Shown here one piece after another: positions 41,466-50,220 of a DNA stretch of 50,220 nt. Positions within the stretch are counted from its first letter, which is position 1, and each line of letters begins with the position of its first letter. The stretch is from the NCBI GenBank assembly GCA_030148865.1, contig JASBSR010000025.1, positions 1 through 50,220 of the forward strand. The letters are read 5' to 3'. The translations under genes were made by a program, and so were the position numbers. The notes below the pieces were generated by a model. That model saw only the letters and a list, made by a program, of their open reading frames with translations, searched no databases and was not told where the DNA came from. This DNA is from Gammaproteobacteria bacterium. GTDB lineage: Bacteria > Pseudomonadota > Gammaproteobacteria > SZUA-229.

Positions 41466-43013
41466 TTATTCCTCGGCTGCAAACCAGGGGGCGCGTGCAG
41501 TCATAATAAGTGCTGACGCACGCTCTTCATCCATTTCGTCGATTTCCATCAACTCATCGACAGATTGCTCCGCTAAATCCTCCATGGTGCAAATACCTTT
41601 CGCCGCCATACGTTCGGCCGTTTCCTGATCCATGCCTTCCATTGTCAACAGATCTTCTGCTGGCTGATGCGCATCCAGCACTTCTTCTTTCATAATCGCC
41701 TGGGTTAACAAATAATCGCTGGCACGACTACGCAGCTCAGAAACAATGGCTTCATCAAACTCATCAATGGCGAGTAATTCCGCTTCCGGCACATAAGCCA
41801 CTTCTTCGATTGAAGTAAAACCTTCGTTGACCAGAATGCTGGCGAGGTCTTCGTCGACATCGAGATGGTCCATGAACACCTTGATATATTGTACGCTTTC
41901 TTCTTCGCTGCGCTCTTCGGCTTCTTTCTCGGTCATCACATTCAGTTCCCAGCCAGTGAGTTCTGAGGCGAGGCGGATGTTCTGACCACCACGACCAATC
42001 GCCATGGCGAGCTTTTCTTCTTCAACTGCAATATTCATGCTATGACTTTCTTCGTCCAGCATGATCGAAGTCACTTCTGCCGGCGACATGGCGTTAATCA
42101 CAAATTGGGCCGGGTTTTCATCCCAGAGAATAATATCAACGCGTTCACCGGCGAGCTCGTTCGATACCGACTGCACCCGTGAACCGCGCATGCCCACACA
42201 GGCACCGACTGGATCCAGTCGTGAGTCCAGCGACTGCACTGCAATTTTGGCGCGAGCACCGGGGTCGCGGGCACCACTAATAATATTGATCAGGTTTTGA
42301 TCAACTTCAGGGACTTCCAGCTTAAACAGCTCGATAAGAAATTCTGGCGCGGTGCGGCTAACAAACAACTGTGGGCCACGAATTTCGGAACGTACTTCGC
42401 GCAAATAGCCGCGCAGGCGATCACCGGGGCGTACGGCTTCGCGCGGAATCATATCTTCGCGCGGAATAAAAGCTTCGACATTGTCGCCAAGATCGAGATA
42501 TACATTGCCGCGTTCGACGCGTTTCACCGTGCCCATCACCAGCGTGCCTTCGCGGTCCTTAAAGGCCTCGACCACATGTGCGCGCTCGGCTTCACGGACT
42601 TTTTGCACGATCACCTGTTTCGCGGTCTGCGCCGCAATACGACCAAAGGCGACCGATTCGATCGGTTCTTCGATGAAATCACCCGGCTGGATTTCAGGAT
42701 CATCGATTTGCGCTGCTTCCAGGGTAATCTGCGCCAGCGGATTTTCCATGGGCTCGTCGCCAGCAATCACCTGCCAGCGGCGGAAAGTATCATATTCGCC
42801 AGTCTCACGGTGAATATCCACGCGCACTTCGATGTCTTTGGCGTGCTTCTTGCGCGTCGCTGTCGCCAGCGCGGCTTCAATCGCCTGAAAGATAATCTCT
42901 TTCTCGACGCCTTTTTCGTTGGAAACAGCATCGACGACATAAAGAATATCGCTGCTCGCAGGTTTTTCTTCTACCGCTTTAGCTTTCGCTTTGGATTTAG
43001 CTTTAGTTATCAT
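41466..43013 (-). CDS. nusA: Transcription elongation/termination factor NusA
   Basis: A 515-residue protein that binds RNA polymerase and nascent RNA. It has the N-terminal polymerase-binding domain, an S1 domain ([20 protein letters not shown]), two KH domains ([40 protein letters not shown]) and two C-terminal acidic repeats typical of gammaproteobacteria. The first 20 residues are an unusual Lys/Ala-rich extension ([18 protein letters not shown]). The start overlaps the rimP end by 11 bp, so a downstream Met is not required. Confidence 0.97.
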   Translation of the reverse strand: MITKAKSKAKAKAVEEKPASSDILYVVDAVSNEKGVEKEIIFQAIEAALATATRKKHAKDIEVRVDIHRETGEYDTFRRWQVIAGDEPMENPLAQITLEAAQIDDPEIQPGDFIEEPIESVAFGRIAAQTAKQVIVQKVREAERAHVVEAFKDREGTLVMGTVKRVERGNVYLDLGDNVEAFIPREDMIPREAVRPGDRLRGYLREVRSEIRGPQLFVSRTAPEFLIELFKLEVPEVDQNLINIISGARDPGARAKIAVQSLDSRLDPVGACVGMRGSRVQSVSNELAGERVDIILWDENPAQFVINAMSPAEVTSIMLDEESHSMNIAVEEEKLAMAIGRGGQNIRLASELTGWELNVMTEKEAEERSEEESVQYIKVFMDHLDVDEDLASILVNEGFTSIEEVAYVPEAELLAIDEFDEAIVSELRSRASDYLLTQAIMKEEVLDAHQPAEDLLTMEGMDQETAERMAAKGICTMEDLAEQSVDELMEIDEMDEERASALIMTARAPWFAAEE

Positions 43014-43467
43014 AATTGGGCACCAGTCGTGCTTTGTCTATTGCTGCGTGGGGTACGCGTATTTGTTTGTTGTCGAAATCGAGCACGAGTTCATCGTTCT
43101 CAACAGCACTCAACTGCCCCTTAAAGTTGCGCTGGCCTGCTAACGGCATCGACGTCTTAATCTTTACGATTTCGCCTATAAATCTTTGAAAATCTTCAAT
43201 TTTTCTCAGAGGCCTGTCTAACCCCGGGGATGAAATCTCGAGATTAAAACGCCCGCTCAGAGGTTCCTCCACATCCAGCAGGGCACTGATCTGATGACTG
43301 ACATCAGAACAGTCTTCCACCTGAATATCCCCATTTTCACGGTCGATATAGAGCCGCAGAACACCGAATTTAGGATTGGGCTGGTATTCAATTTCCACCA
43401 GCTGATAACCCATGCCGACAACCACAGGTTCGAACAACTCCCACAATTGAGACTGATTTCGGCGCAT
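43003..43467 (-). CDS. rimP: Ribosome maturation factor RimP
   Basis: Start at ATG 43467 (154 residues) has GGAGA four bases upstream and a normal RimP N-terminus. The longer open frame from 43521 would run through a terminator hairpin and is rejected. RimP acts in 30S assembly. Visible blocks are [40 protein letters not shown] and [20 protein letters not shown]. It overlaps nusA by 11 bp. Confidence 0.95.
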   Translation of the reverse strand: MRRNQSQLWELFEPVVVGMGYQLVEIEYQPNPKFGVLRLYIDRENGDIQVEDCSDVSHQISALLDVEEPLSGRFNLEISSPGLDRPLRKIEDFQRFIGEIVKIKTSMPLAGQRNFKGQLSAVENDELVLDFDNKQIRVPHAAIDKARLVPNYDN

Positions 43468-43491
43468 AGTTCTCCAGTTTTCTTTCACTAA

Positions 43492-43515
43492 CAAAAAGGC
43501 CCCGTAAACGGAGCC
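43492..43515 (-). terminator. Hairpin with T-tract between initiator tRNA and rimP
   Basis: On minus, ggctccg pairs with cggggcc (one G-U) around ttta, then CTTTTTGTT tail. It would end the tRNA transcript or attenuate read-through into rimP-nusA-infB. Confidence 0.75.
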
Positions 43516-43639
43516 TCTCAATCAATCATTGGACTTCGATAGCAGCAGGTTTGCACCTGTCCCGGCTACCAGAGTCACCACTATGCAGATCAGCTGACAA
43601 CTGACCTGGATTCTCGCCCAGTACTCACACGAGAAAAAC

Positions 43640-43716
<77 letters not shown>

Positions 43717-43728
43717 ACATGGGCGCAG

Positions 43729-43757
43729 ATGATACTGGCTTCCTCATGCTAATGCAA
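43729..43757 (-). promoter_or_regulatory. Sigma70-type promoter of the tRNA-fMet operon
   Basis: On minus: TTGCAT (43757-43752), 17-bp spacer, TATCAT (43734-43729). The -10 ends 12 bases before the mature tRNA, as expected for a tRNA gene. Confidence 0.65.
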
Positions 43758-43877
43758 GGCGTCCTTAACAACCGGCGATTTAACATCAGATACCTGCATT
43801 ATTGACATATTTGAATGTTACCCGGTCTGCCCGATACGCTCACCATGGCCGCCTGTTTTTACATCCGGCGCGGGCAA

Positions 43878-45203
43878 TTACTGGTTGAGTCGCAAACTCA
43901 CCTGAACTCGTAAACCGGCCAGTTCGGGCGAACGGTCAAATTGCAGTGTGCCATCATAAAGCTCAACAATTTCTTTGACAATGGCCAGCCCCAGCCCGTG
44001 CCCGGGCAACGATTCGTCAATACGATGTCCGCGCCGGGTGAGCTCGGCGATGGCTTCTTCGGAGACACCATTGCCATCGTCTTCGACGGCAATATAAATC
44101 GCCTCGCCCTGTGCGATGCGGCAACGGACTCGGCCTTTGGCCCACTTGGCAGCGTTATCGAGCAGATTGCCCAGCAATTCGAGCAAATCATGCCGGTCGA
44201 TATTATTCAGGCTTTGTTGCGGTGCATGATAATCAAACACAATATGTTTATCGTGATAAATACGCTGTAGCACCATAATCAGCGCATGCAATTCCGCTGC
44301 TGGCTTAAAGCGCCGTCCGGCGCTACCGGAACCCGCCAGTCGTGCGCGGATGAGTTCGTGTTCAATTTGCTGTTGCAGCGCTGCAGTGTATTGATGCAAC
44401 TCCTGTTTGAGACTGACGGGTGTTTCCTTGTCATCCGCCAGTTGCGTGAGCAGATTCAGCGGCCCTTTTAAAGCGTGAGCAAGATTGCCCAGCGCATTGC
44501 GCGAACGATCAAGCCGGCGGCCCATCACTATTAACAAACGATTCACTTCCACCACCAGCGGTCGCACTTCCAGCGGCACCGCTTCGGTGAGCTGGTCAAT
44601 ATCACCGCGTTCCAGCTGCTCGATTTCCCGACCGAGTTGCCGCAGGGGTGCAAACGAACGCCGCACAATGTGACGCTGGATAAATAGAATCAGGAATAAA
44701 AAAAGAACCGTGAGCGTCAGCAGTAACAGCGCATTTTCCAGCAATCGCTGTTGCAGCTGAGAAAGATCTTCGGCGACCATGATGGTGATATTCTGCTGGC
44801 CTTTACGATAAGCCCCCACCCAGAGTAATAGCGGTTGTTCACCGGGGCCGGCAATGCGACGTATCCGTTGTTCACCGGGGGCAAGTTTTTCGCTGTTTAA
44901 TTCGACATCCCAGAGTGAGCGTGAACGCAGGGGTTCACCGTTTTCTGGCACAAGTAAAAAATAGTGGCCAGAAAGCGGCTGGCGATAAATTGCCGAAATC
45001 GAAACTTCGGCCAGCGTCGCTTTGCCCTCGGTATCAAACCGCAGCGCGGCCAGTAAACCTTCACCATCGTGCTGCAGACGTGAAACCACCAGGTCATCGA
45101 CCAGGCGCTGATTCTGATCATAGATCAACCAGCCGATGAGCCCCATCAACAGAACCAGGCTCAGACCCAGCCCGACATAAAGTCGCTGCGCCAGCGAGTT
45201 CAC
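43878..45203 (-). CDS. Sensor histidine kinase of the SHP/cytochrome operon
   Basis: A 441-residue inner-membrane sensor. TM1 lies at about 9-27, a periplasmic sensing region of about 130 residues follows, and TM2 at about 157-175. A HAMP-like segment precedes the H-box NLAHALKGPL with His243. N-box NLLDNAAKWAKG and G-boxes EDDGNGV and GHGLGLAIV complete the kinase. All catalytic motifs are intact. The GTG start overlaps the response regulator stop by four bases. It is last in an operon with haem proteins, so it probably senses a redox or respiratory cue; the signal is unknown. Confidence 0.92.
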   Translation of the reverse strand: MNSLAQRLYVGLGLSLVLLMGLIGWLIYDQNQRLVDDLVVSRLQHDGEGLLAALRFDTEGKATLAEVSISAIYRQPLSGHYFLLVPENGEPLRSRSLWDVELNSEKLAPGEQRIRRIAGPGEQPLLLWVGAYRKGQQNITIMVAEDLSQLQQRLLENALLLLTLTVLFLFLILFIQRHIVRRSFAPLRQLGREIEQLERGDIDQLTEAVPLEVRPLVVEVNRLLIVMGRRLDRSRNALGNLAHALKGPLNLLTQLADDKETPVSLKQELHQYTAALQQQIEHELIRARLAGSGSAGRRFKPAAELHALIMVLQRIYHDKHIVFDYHAPQQSLNNIDRHDLLELLGNLLDNAAKWAKGRVRCRIAQGEAIYIAVEDDGNGVSEEAIAELTRRGHRIDESLPGHGLGLAIVKEIVELYDGTLQFDRSPELAGLRVQVSLRLNQ

Positions 45204-45868
45204 GTACCATCCCCACCAAAAATATAGCCCTGACCACGCCGGGTTTCGATCAGCGATGTGCCGACCTTCTGCCGCAATCGTTTGATATAGGCTTCGATCA
45301 CATTGCTGTCACGGTCGGCATCGCCTTCGTAAACGTGCTCGGTGAGTCGGGATTTAGACAGCAGTATGCCGGGGTGGATCATCATATAGCGCAGCAGGCG
45401 AAATTCGGTACCGGTAAGTTCGACCACTTCACCATCGGCCAGAATGACGCGCTGACTGTCTTCATCGAGACTCAATCCGGCCACAAAAAGTTGCGGTTCA
45501 CTGCGCTCCTGGGCACGACGTAACAAGGCATCGAGGCGGGCGAGCAGCTCTTCCTGATGAAAAGGTTTGCCCAGATAATCATCCGCGCCCGCCTTCAGGC
45601 CATCGACGCGTTCGTGCCAGGCATCACGCGCGGTGAGCACTATCACCGGCAATCGACTGCCTGCCCGGCGCCAGTTCTGCAACACTTCCAGCCCTGATCG
45701 CCCCGGCAAACCCAGATCGAGAATCACCGCATCATAAGCACTTTCTTCACCCTGAAACTGGCCATCAATACCGTTATCAACCAGATCAACCGCATAACCG
45801 GCTCGGCGTAAATCCTGGCGCACACGCGGGCCAAGAACAGGATCATCTTCTACCAGCAGCAATCGCAT
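45200..45868 (-). CDS. OmpR/PhoB family response regulator
   Basis: A 222-residue regulator. The receiver has acidic pocket EDD (7-9), phosphoacceptor Asp51 in AVILDLGLPGRSG and the conserved Lys in YLGKPFHQEEL. The C-terminal winged helix reads LTGTEFRLLRYMMIHPGILL and VIEAYIKRLRQKVG. Start at ATG 45868 overlaps the PepSY stop (TGATG). It is coupled to the kinase downstream. Targets probably include its own operon. Confidence 0.95.
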   Translation of the reverse strand: MRLLLVEDDPVLGPRVRQDLRRAGYAVDLVDNGIDGQFQGEESAYDAVILDLGLPGRSGLEVLQNWRRAGSRLPVIVLTARDAWHERVDGLKAGADDYLGKPFHQEELLARLDALLRRAQERSEPQLFVAGLSLDEDSQRVILADGEVVELTGTEFRLLRYMMIHPGILLSKSRLTEHVYEGDADRDSNVIEAYIKRLRQKVGTSLIETRRGQGYIFGGDGT

Positions 45869-46170
45869 CAATCTTTCTCTTCGCCAAGAGCGGTACCGGT
45901 TTTTGCATCGAACAGCCGTTCGCGCACTACGCCCTGCTCGTCGACCAGTTCCAGCTCGTACACTAATCGCCCCTTTTTGTGTTTCAGCTCGGCTTCCAGC
46001 AGGCGGAGCTGGCTCGATTCACCATTGATAAACTGTTGCAGCAACTGCTCAAGTGGAAGGATCTCACCGCTTTTGACCAGCTCACGCGCATGCTCGTAAT
46101 CCTTTTCGGCCCAGGCGTTTGGACCGACAAGAATAATAACTAACAATGCTGTTTGCAGATAATGCTTCAC
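45868..46170 (-). CDS. PepSY-domain periplasmic protein
   Basis: Start taken at GTG 46170 (100 residues), which gives a signal peptide (YLQTALLVIILVGPNAWA). The longer frame lies inside the cytochrome gene. The mature part reads HARELVKSGEILPLEQLLQQ, then LLEAELKHKKGRLVYELELV, ending RERLFDAKTG, a single PepSY domain. PepSY proteins next to two-component systems are thought to modulate the sensor or bind periplasmic partners. The distance of GGGAGG to this GTG is long (15 bases), so the start is moderately certain. Confidence 0.8.
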   Translation of the reverse strand: MKHYLQTALLVIILVGPNAWAEKDYEHARELVKSGEILPLEQLLQQFINGESSQLRLLEAELKHKKGRLVYELELVDEQGVVRERLFDAKTGTALGEEKD

Positions 46171-46180
46171 GCTAATTTTT

Positions 46181-46750
46181 TTAATCCTCCCAGCGACCGG
46201 CACCAGGAATTTCAACCTCATGTTCATTATAAGAACCGGTTTCGGCACGCGTGTGACAGGCCGCACAGTTACTATAACTGCCCACAGCCTTGTTATCTGC
46301 AACATAGCGTGCAGGTATTTCATCATGCTTGCGCCTGAAGTATACGGTATCACTGATGCGCAGCGGTGCTTCAGTCGATTTTAACGAACCGGCGATACCC
46401 GCCGAACGTTTATAATCACTCTTATCCGCCGAATTGGCCACCAGATAATTGAGTATATTTTTTTGTGTTTCCGCGTCGAGTTCAGCGTTATCACCAAAGT
46501 GATCGTCCAGCCCGGACATCATCTTACGCCATGAAGTTTCCGGCAACAGACCTGGTTGATAGGCAAAATGACAACTGCCACATTCCTGACGATAGGCTGG
46601 ACTGCTGACTGGTGCAACATCCAGTTTCGATTGCTTAAACCAGCCTAATGCCCATTCACGCTTATCATCACCATACACAGCCACTGAAAACAACAGACTG
46701 GAAGTCGCGACCACAGCAACCAGCGCTAATACTTTTTGGTACACATTCAT
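46181..46750 (-). CDS. Dihaem cytochrome c (DHC type)
   Basis: A 189-residue exported protein with a signal peptide (about 1-27) and two haem c sites, CGSCH and CAACH, about 85 residues apart. WALGWFKQSKLDVAPVSSPA and GLLPETSWRKMMSGLDDHFG match DHC, the partner of SHP in Rhodobacter sphaeroides. It likely passes electrons between cytochrome b and SHP. It is 29 bp after the SHP gene and 10 bp before the PepSY start. Confidence 0.9.
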   Translation of the reverse strand: MNVYQKVLALVAVVATSSLLFSVAVYGDDKREWALGWFKQSKLDVAPVSSPAYRQECGSCHFAYQPGLLPETSWRKMMSGLDDHFGDNAELDAETQKNILNYLVANSADKSDYKRSAGIAGSLKSTEAPLRISDTVYFRRKHDEIPARYVADNKAVGSYSNCAACHTRAETGSYNEHEVEIPGAGRWED

Positions 46751-46779
46751 TATCTGTTCTCCCGGGTTTAATTACAGAT

Positions 46780-47184
46780 TTATTTCAGGATATACAGAAG
46801 AAAATCGCCTTTCTCCTGAGCACTGCATTCACGACCAATCGTCCACTTGCAATTACGCATGAACCATTTCTCGATCTCTCTGATATTGGTCAGCCGTCTG
46901 GCATTAACACTCGGCGCCATCGGCTTAATCAGCTTTTGCGTTTTGGCGTGTCGGCCACTGTCGGTGAGATTACTGGTGTGGCAGCTATTACAGCTACGCT
47001 CGACGGGAACCTCGGCATGGTTATATTTTTCGTTCCACATACGCTGACCAGCGTCAGCACTAAAAGGCCCCGCGCCTGCAGCACGATACTCTTTTAATAA
47101 AATATCAACCGCCGAACTCGCACTCGCCGCCTGCGCAAACAACAGCACACCTGTAGTCACCCAGGTCGCCCATATTTTCATCAT
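46780..47184 (-). CDS. SHP-type monohaem cytochrome (DUF1924)
   Basis: A 134-residue exported protein with a signal peptide ending ASAS and one haem site, RSCNSCH. FSADAGQRMWNEKYNHAEVP and ARRLTNIREIEKWFMRNCKW match SHP, a high-spin class I cytochrome whose distal Asn is displaced by O2, NO or other ligands. Two further Cys (CKW and ECS) may form a disulphide. Function in the family is still open. Ten bases separate it from the cytochrome b gene. Confidence 0.9.
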   Translation of the reverse strand: MMKIWATWVTTGVLLFAQAASASSAVDILLKEYRAAGAGPFSADAGQRMWNEKYNHAEVPVERSCNSCHTSNLTDSGRHAKTQKLIKPMAPSVNARRLTNIREIEKWFMRNCKWTIGRECSAQEKGDFLLYILK

Positions 47185-47194
47185 TCATTCCTCA

Positions 47195-47764
47195 TTATTC
47201 GGCCCGCTTTTTGCCGTTGATCATCGAGCGCACCAGGTTTTCACCATGCTGCAACCCCGCGAGAACGACTCCAGCAACATGCAGCGCCACCAGAAACAAG
47301 GTGAAATTAGCAAAGAACTCATGCAGCTCTTCAAACACATCGCCCACGAACTTCGGCGCGTTCGCCATAAGCCCAGCAAACGGCCCGGCGACTTCTTCAG
47401 CGCCATAAACCAGCACACCCGTAACCACAGTTATTAATAAACTCACCAGCAGAGCCACCACCATGGCACCCCCCGCCGGGTTATGACCGATGTAACGTCT
47501 AGGGTGAAAACCAATCATGTCCTTTAAATAAGCCAGCACTTCGCTCGGCGGCCGCACAAAATCACTAAAGCGAGCGTGGCGCGTGCCGATCAAACCCCAC
47601 ACCAGACGAAAAGCAATCAGCCCCGCTATTGTGTAACCGGCATACACATGAAAATCCAGCCAGTCATCTTCAGTCATATAAGCAATAAAAAATGCACTCA
47701 CCAACGACCAGTGAAAAATACGCACCAGTAGATCCCATACCTTAATTTGATTCGTGTCACTCAT
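47195..47764 (-). CDS. Cytochrome b561-type membrane protein
   Basis: A 189-residue membrane protein with four to five helices. WDLLVRIFHWSLVSAFFIAY and HVYAGYTIAGLIAFRLVWGL carry haem-ligating His of the Ni/Fe-hydrogenase-type b561 family. FHPRRYIGHNPAGGAMVVAL and ELHEFFANFTLFLVALHVAG complete it. It probably draws electrons from quinol and feeds DHC and SHP. It is first in the operon. TTTCA direct repeats lie about 45-65 bases upstream of its ATG. Confidence 0.92.
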   Translation of the reverse strand: MSDTNQIKVWDLLVRIFHWSLVSAFFIAYMTEDDWLDFHVYAGYTIAGLIAFRLVWGLIGTRHARFSDFVRPPSEVLAYLKDMIGFHPRRYIGHNPAGGAMVVALLVSLLITVVTGVLVYGAEEVAGPFAGLMANAPKFVGDVFEELHEFFANFTLFLVALHVAGVVLAGLQHGENLVRSMINGKKRAE

Positions 47765-48068
47765 AAGCTACTCCCGTTAACTCTGAGTGAACTGTACCTG
47801 ACGAGAATGAAATGAAACTGAAAATGAGAGCGGAGAGCAGATGCGTTTGAATCAATAGTATCGCCAATTCTATCGAAACAAGAGCGCTGAAATATCATCC
47901 CGGCGCATAGTTTCCGGGCGTCTGTGCGGCACTAAAACATTTAAAACCTGCTACTAATTAATAGCAGGCGTATTCCAGGTTTTTACTTCAAATGATAGTT
48001 TCAGATACCAAAGTAGCTATCGACACCTAATATCTGATTTGACCAATACCTTTTAGAGAAAAAATTAG
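47765..48068. other. Gap between the cytochrome operon and CRISPR array
   Basis: 304 bp without a gene. On minus, TTTCA-type direct repeats (47808-47828) precede the cytochrome b start and may be a response-regulator site. A hairpin lies at 47947-47968. Nothing else is recognised. Confidence 0.4.
47942..47968 (-). terminator. Hairpin with TTTT tail at the leader-distal side of the CRISPR array
   Basis: cctgcta and tagcagg pair (7 bp) around an AT-rich loop. On minus the stem is followed by TTTTAA. It would end pre-crRNA transcribed right to left. Confidence 0.5.
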
Positions 48069-50220
48069 TGATTCACTCCAGCGAGCGCGGGGAACACGGC
48101 CGCAGCCGCAAAAGAAGACGAGCCAGATCCGGTTCATCCCCGCGAGCGCGGGGAACACGAAGCGCTGCTGCGCATGGTACAAACTAAGACCGGTTCATCC
48201 CCGCGAGCGCGGGGAACACTTATCTCTCCTCTCAACAGTATGCCTGCAATACGGTTCATCCCCGCGAGCGCGGGGAACACGCTTTCGATTCATATCACTC
48301 CTGCCACTCTCTCGGTTCATCCCCGCGAGCGCGGGGAACACGCTTGCATCCGCTCTTTGATCTGATAGATATACGGTTCATCCCCGCGAGCGCGGGGAAC
48401 ACTTCTAGCCTAGCTTTTGGTGAATCTTCACTTGCGGTTCATCCCCGCGAGCGCGGGGAACACCTTTTTGTGCATTTCGCGCTTTATATCCCATTCGGTT
48501 CATCCCCGCGAGCGCGGGGAACACTACTAACGAGACCTACTTTATCATTTGGGTAGCGGTTCATCCCCGCGAGCGCGGGGAACACTTATCACCAGCCGCA
48601 ACAGCAACCTGAGCTGACGGTTCATCCCCGCGAGCGCGGGGAACACAGCAGCAATGCCAAGTGTCGTTCTATCTGCCGCGGTTCATCCCCGCGAGCGCGG
48701 GGAACACTCGGGCGCGGTAACTTTGCTGAATCAACATTGCGGTTCATCCCCGCGAGCGCGGGGAACACTACATACCCTGCCGCCATGATCATCAGAAAAC
48801 CGGTTCATCCCCGCGAGCGCGGGGAACACCTGATCAGCCTCCTGCTCGATTGCGCCAGAGTCGGTTCATCCCCGCGAGCGCGGGGAACACCTGTATGTTG
48901 CGAGTATTGCATTATTTATCTCCGGTTCATCCCCGCGAGCGCGGGGAACACCATAGCCAAAGCCGCCCTTAGTAAGATCAGTGCGGTTCATCCCCGCGAG
49001 CGCGGGGAACACGTTGTTTGCAAAATCGACTGCGGTGTTCTGGCCGGTTCATCCCCGCGAGCGCGGGGAACACTTCCGCAACCAGTGAACTCAATCGTTA
49101 AGTTGCGGTTCATCCCCGCGAGCGCGGGGAACACCGTTGCAGCGCCTTTTCTATTGTCATTACATGCGGTTCATCCCCGCGAGCGCGGGGAACACCACAC
49201 TAAGGTAGAGGTGGGGCAGAAATTATTCGGTTCATCCCCGCGAGCGCGGGGAACACCATAGCAAAAGGCATTCCACAGTTACAGCATTCGGTTCATCCCC
49301 GCGAGCGCGGGGAACACCCCTTACTGGTGGGCGTATTTCCAGACAATTGAGGTTCATCCCCGCGAGCGCGGGGAACACAATAAAATCGGTCCCGGTTTTA
49401 TTGTCGGGTCAGGTTCATCCCCGCGAGCGCGGGGAACACTTTGCGTGCGTCGACCATAGGCTGCGCTATCTCGGTTCATCCCCGCGAGCGCGGGGAACAC
49501 AAACGCTATTGACGGCTCGATCCGGACCTGGACGGTTCATCCCCGCGAGCGCGGGGAACACGCAACGAGTCGCGAACCGGTCCAGGCTACTGCCGGTTCA
49601 TCCCCGCGAGCGCGGGGAACACAGCTCGAGAAAAAACTCGCCGAAGTCGAGGTCCGGTTCATCCCCGCGAGCGCGGGGAACACTGCGTTTTCATCGGGTG
49701 TCAGAGGAGCGCTGACGGTTCATCCCCGCGAGCGCGGGGAACACGGAGAATCGTAATCCACCGATAAACTGGCCCTCGGTTCATCCCCGCGAGCGCGGGG
49801 AACACGTCAGACGCCTATACCGAAGCGCTTGGTGAGCCGGTTCATCCCCGCGAGCGCGGGGAACACAACATCAACAAAGAGCCGGAAACAGATCAGGACG
49901 GTTCATCCCCGCGAGCGCGGGGAACACATGTTGGGCGAATAAAGACACGTTTTCAAAATCGGTTCATCCCCGCGAGCGCGGGGAACACGGAGACCGAGAT
50001 GGGAAAAGAAGACGTTGTAACGGTTCATCCCCGCGAGCGCGGGGAACACGCGTAATTACCGGCCCAGGGAGCCCGTGATATCGGTTCATCCCCGCGAGCG
50101 CGGGGAACACACGTTATATAGTAGTTCATTAGCTATCCTCACCGGTTCATCCCCGCGAGCGCGGGGAACACTGGCCGTCGCCGGGATCGTCGGTGTTATT
50201 GCGCGGTTCATCCCCGCGAG
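48069..50220 (-). CRISPR. Type I-E CRISPR array, 36 repeats and 35 spacers, continues past window
   Basis: The 29-base repeat (cggttcatccccgcgagcg, then cggggaacac) is the type I-E class seen in E. coli. Repeats start every 61 bases from 48069 to 50204 without exception, so all 35 spacers are 32 bases. The last repeat is cut at base 17. The first (48069-48097) is degenerate in its left half. Repeats at 49350 and 49411 have A instead of C at base 1; the rest look identical. In type I-E the crRNA handle comes from the strand ending ATGAACCG, which is minus here. Transcription therefore runs right to left, and the degenerate repeat is the leader-distal end. Leader and cas genes are not in the window. 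I saw no duplicated spacer. Confidence 0.98.

Noticed and set aside
43531..43639. Possible second tRNA upstream of rimP
   Set aside because: ggtttgcacc superficially resembles a T-arm, but no acceptor stem or anticodon arm can be formed.
46171..46353. Longer PepSY reading frame
   Set aside because: The extension lies within the dihaem cytochrome gene, and the signal peptide begins at the GTG at 46170.
48174..49715. Open frames on + across the array with repeated [10 protein letters not shown] and HPRERGEH peptides
   Set aside because: They are translations of the CRISPR repeat; the 61-base period shifts frame and produces the recurring peptides.

Overview
The window looks like a gammaproteobacterial chromosome of moderate GC. 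The evidence is gene order: an initiator tRNA followed by rimP-nusA-infB-rbfA-truB-rpsO-pnp, adjacent guaB-guaA, and dksA next to gluQ. Periplasmic c-type haem proteins, a TRAP transporter and a type I-E CRISPR array suggest a free-living aquatic or sediment organism. The genus cannot be read from the sequence.

Layout. 1-2299: a DoxX-like membrane protein (cut by the window edge), a glutathionyl-hydroquinone reductase and a YgiD-type extradiol dioxygenase, all on +. 2361-21530: a mosaic accessory region ending exactly at the 3' end of guaA. Two copies of a 47-bp repeat (2361, 3916) carry a duplicate of the last guaA codons (T-I-E-W-E-stop). The native guaA end lies at 21515. This is the expected footprint of islands integrating at guaA. 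The cargo is a Fic protein with its own operator region, an IS3-family remnant, a complete type I Wadjet system (jetABCD), a PhoD-like phosphatase, hipB with a frameshifted hipA, a Phd/ParE toxin-antitoxin pair, a phosphite uptake and oxidation operon (ptxABCDE) and a decayed IS91-family transposase. No intact integrase was found.

21515-29952: housekeeping genes guaA, guaB, xseA, dksA, gluQ and acs. Two long intergenic inverted repeats of one family occur here. 29949-34694: a small CPXCG zinc-ribbon protein, a four-gene TRAP transporter of the TatT type and a SPOR-domain lipoprotein. 34844-43716: the translation/RNA operon on minus, headed by the initiator tRNA with a visible sigma70-type promoter. 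43878-47764: one minus-strand operon of cytochrome b, SHP-type haem protein, dihaem cytochrome c, PepSY protein, response regulator and histidine kinase. 48069-50220: a type I-E CRISPR array of 36 repeats running off the right edge. It is read on minus, so its leader lies beyond the window.

How the parts work together. The island joins defence (Wadjet, Fic, toxin-antitoxins) with phosphorus scavenging. PtxABC imports phosphite and PtxD oxidises it to phosphate with NAD. PhoD releases phosphate from esters. Pho-box-like repeats precede both ptxA and phoD, so phosphate limitation may induce both. The CRISPR array is a second defence layer. No cas gene is inside the window.
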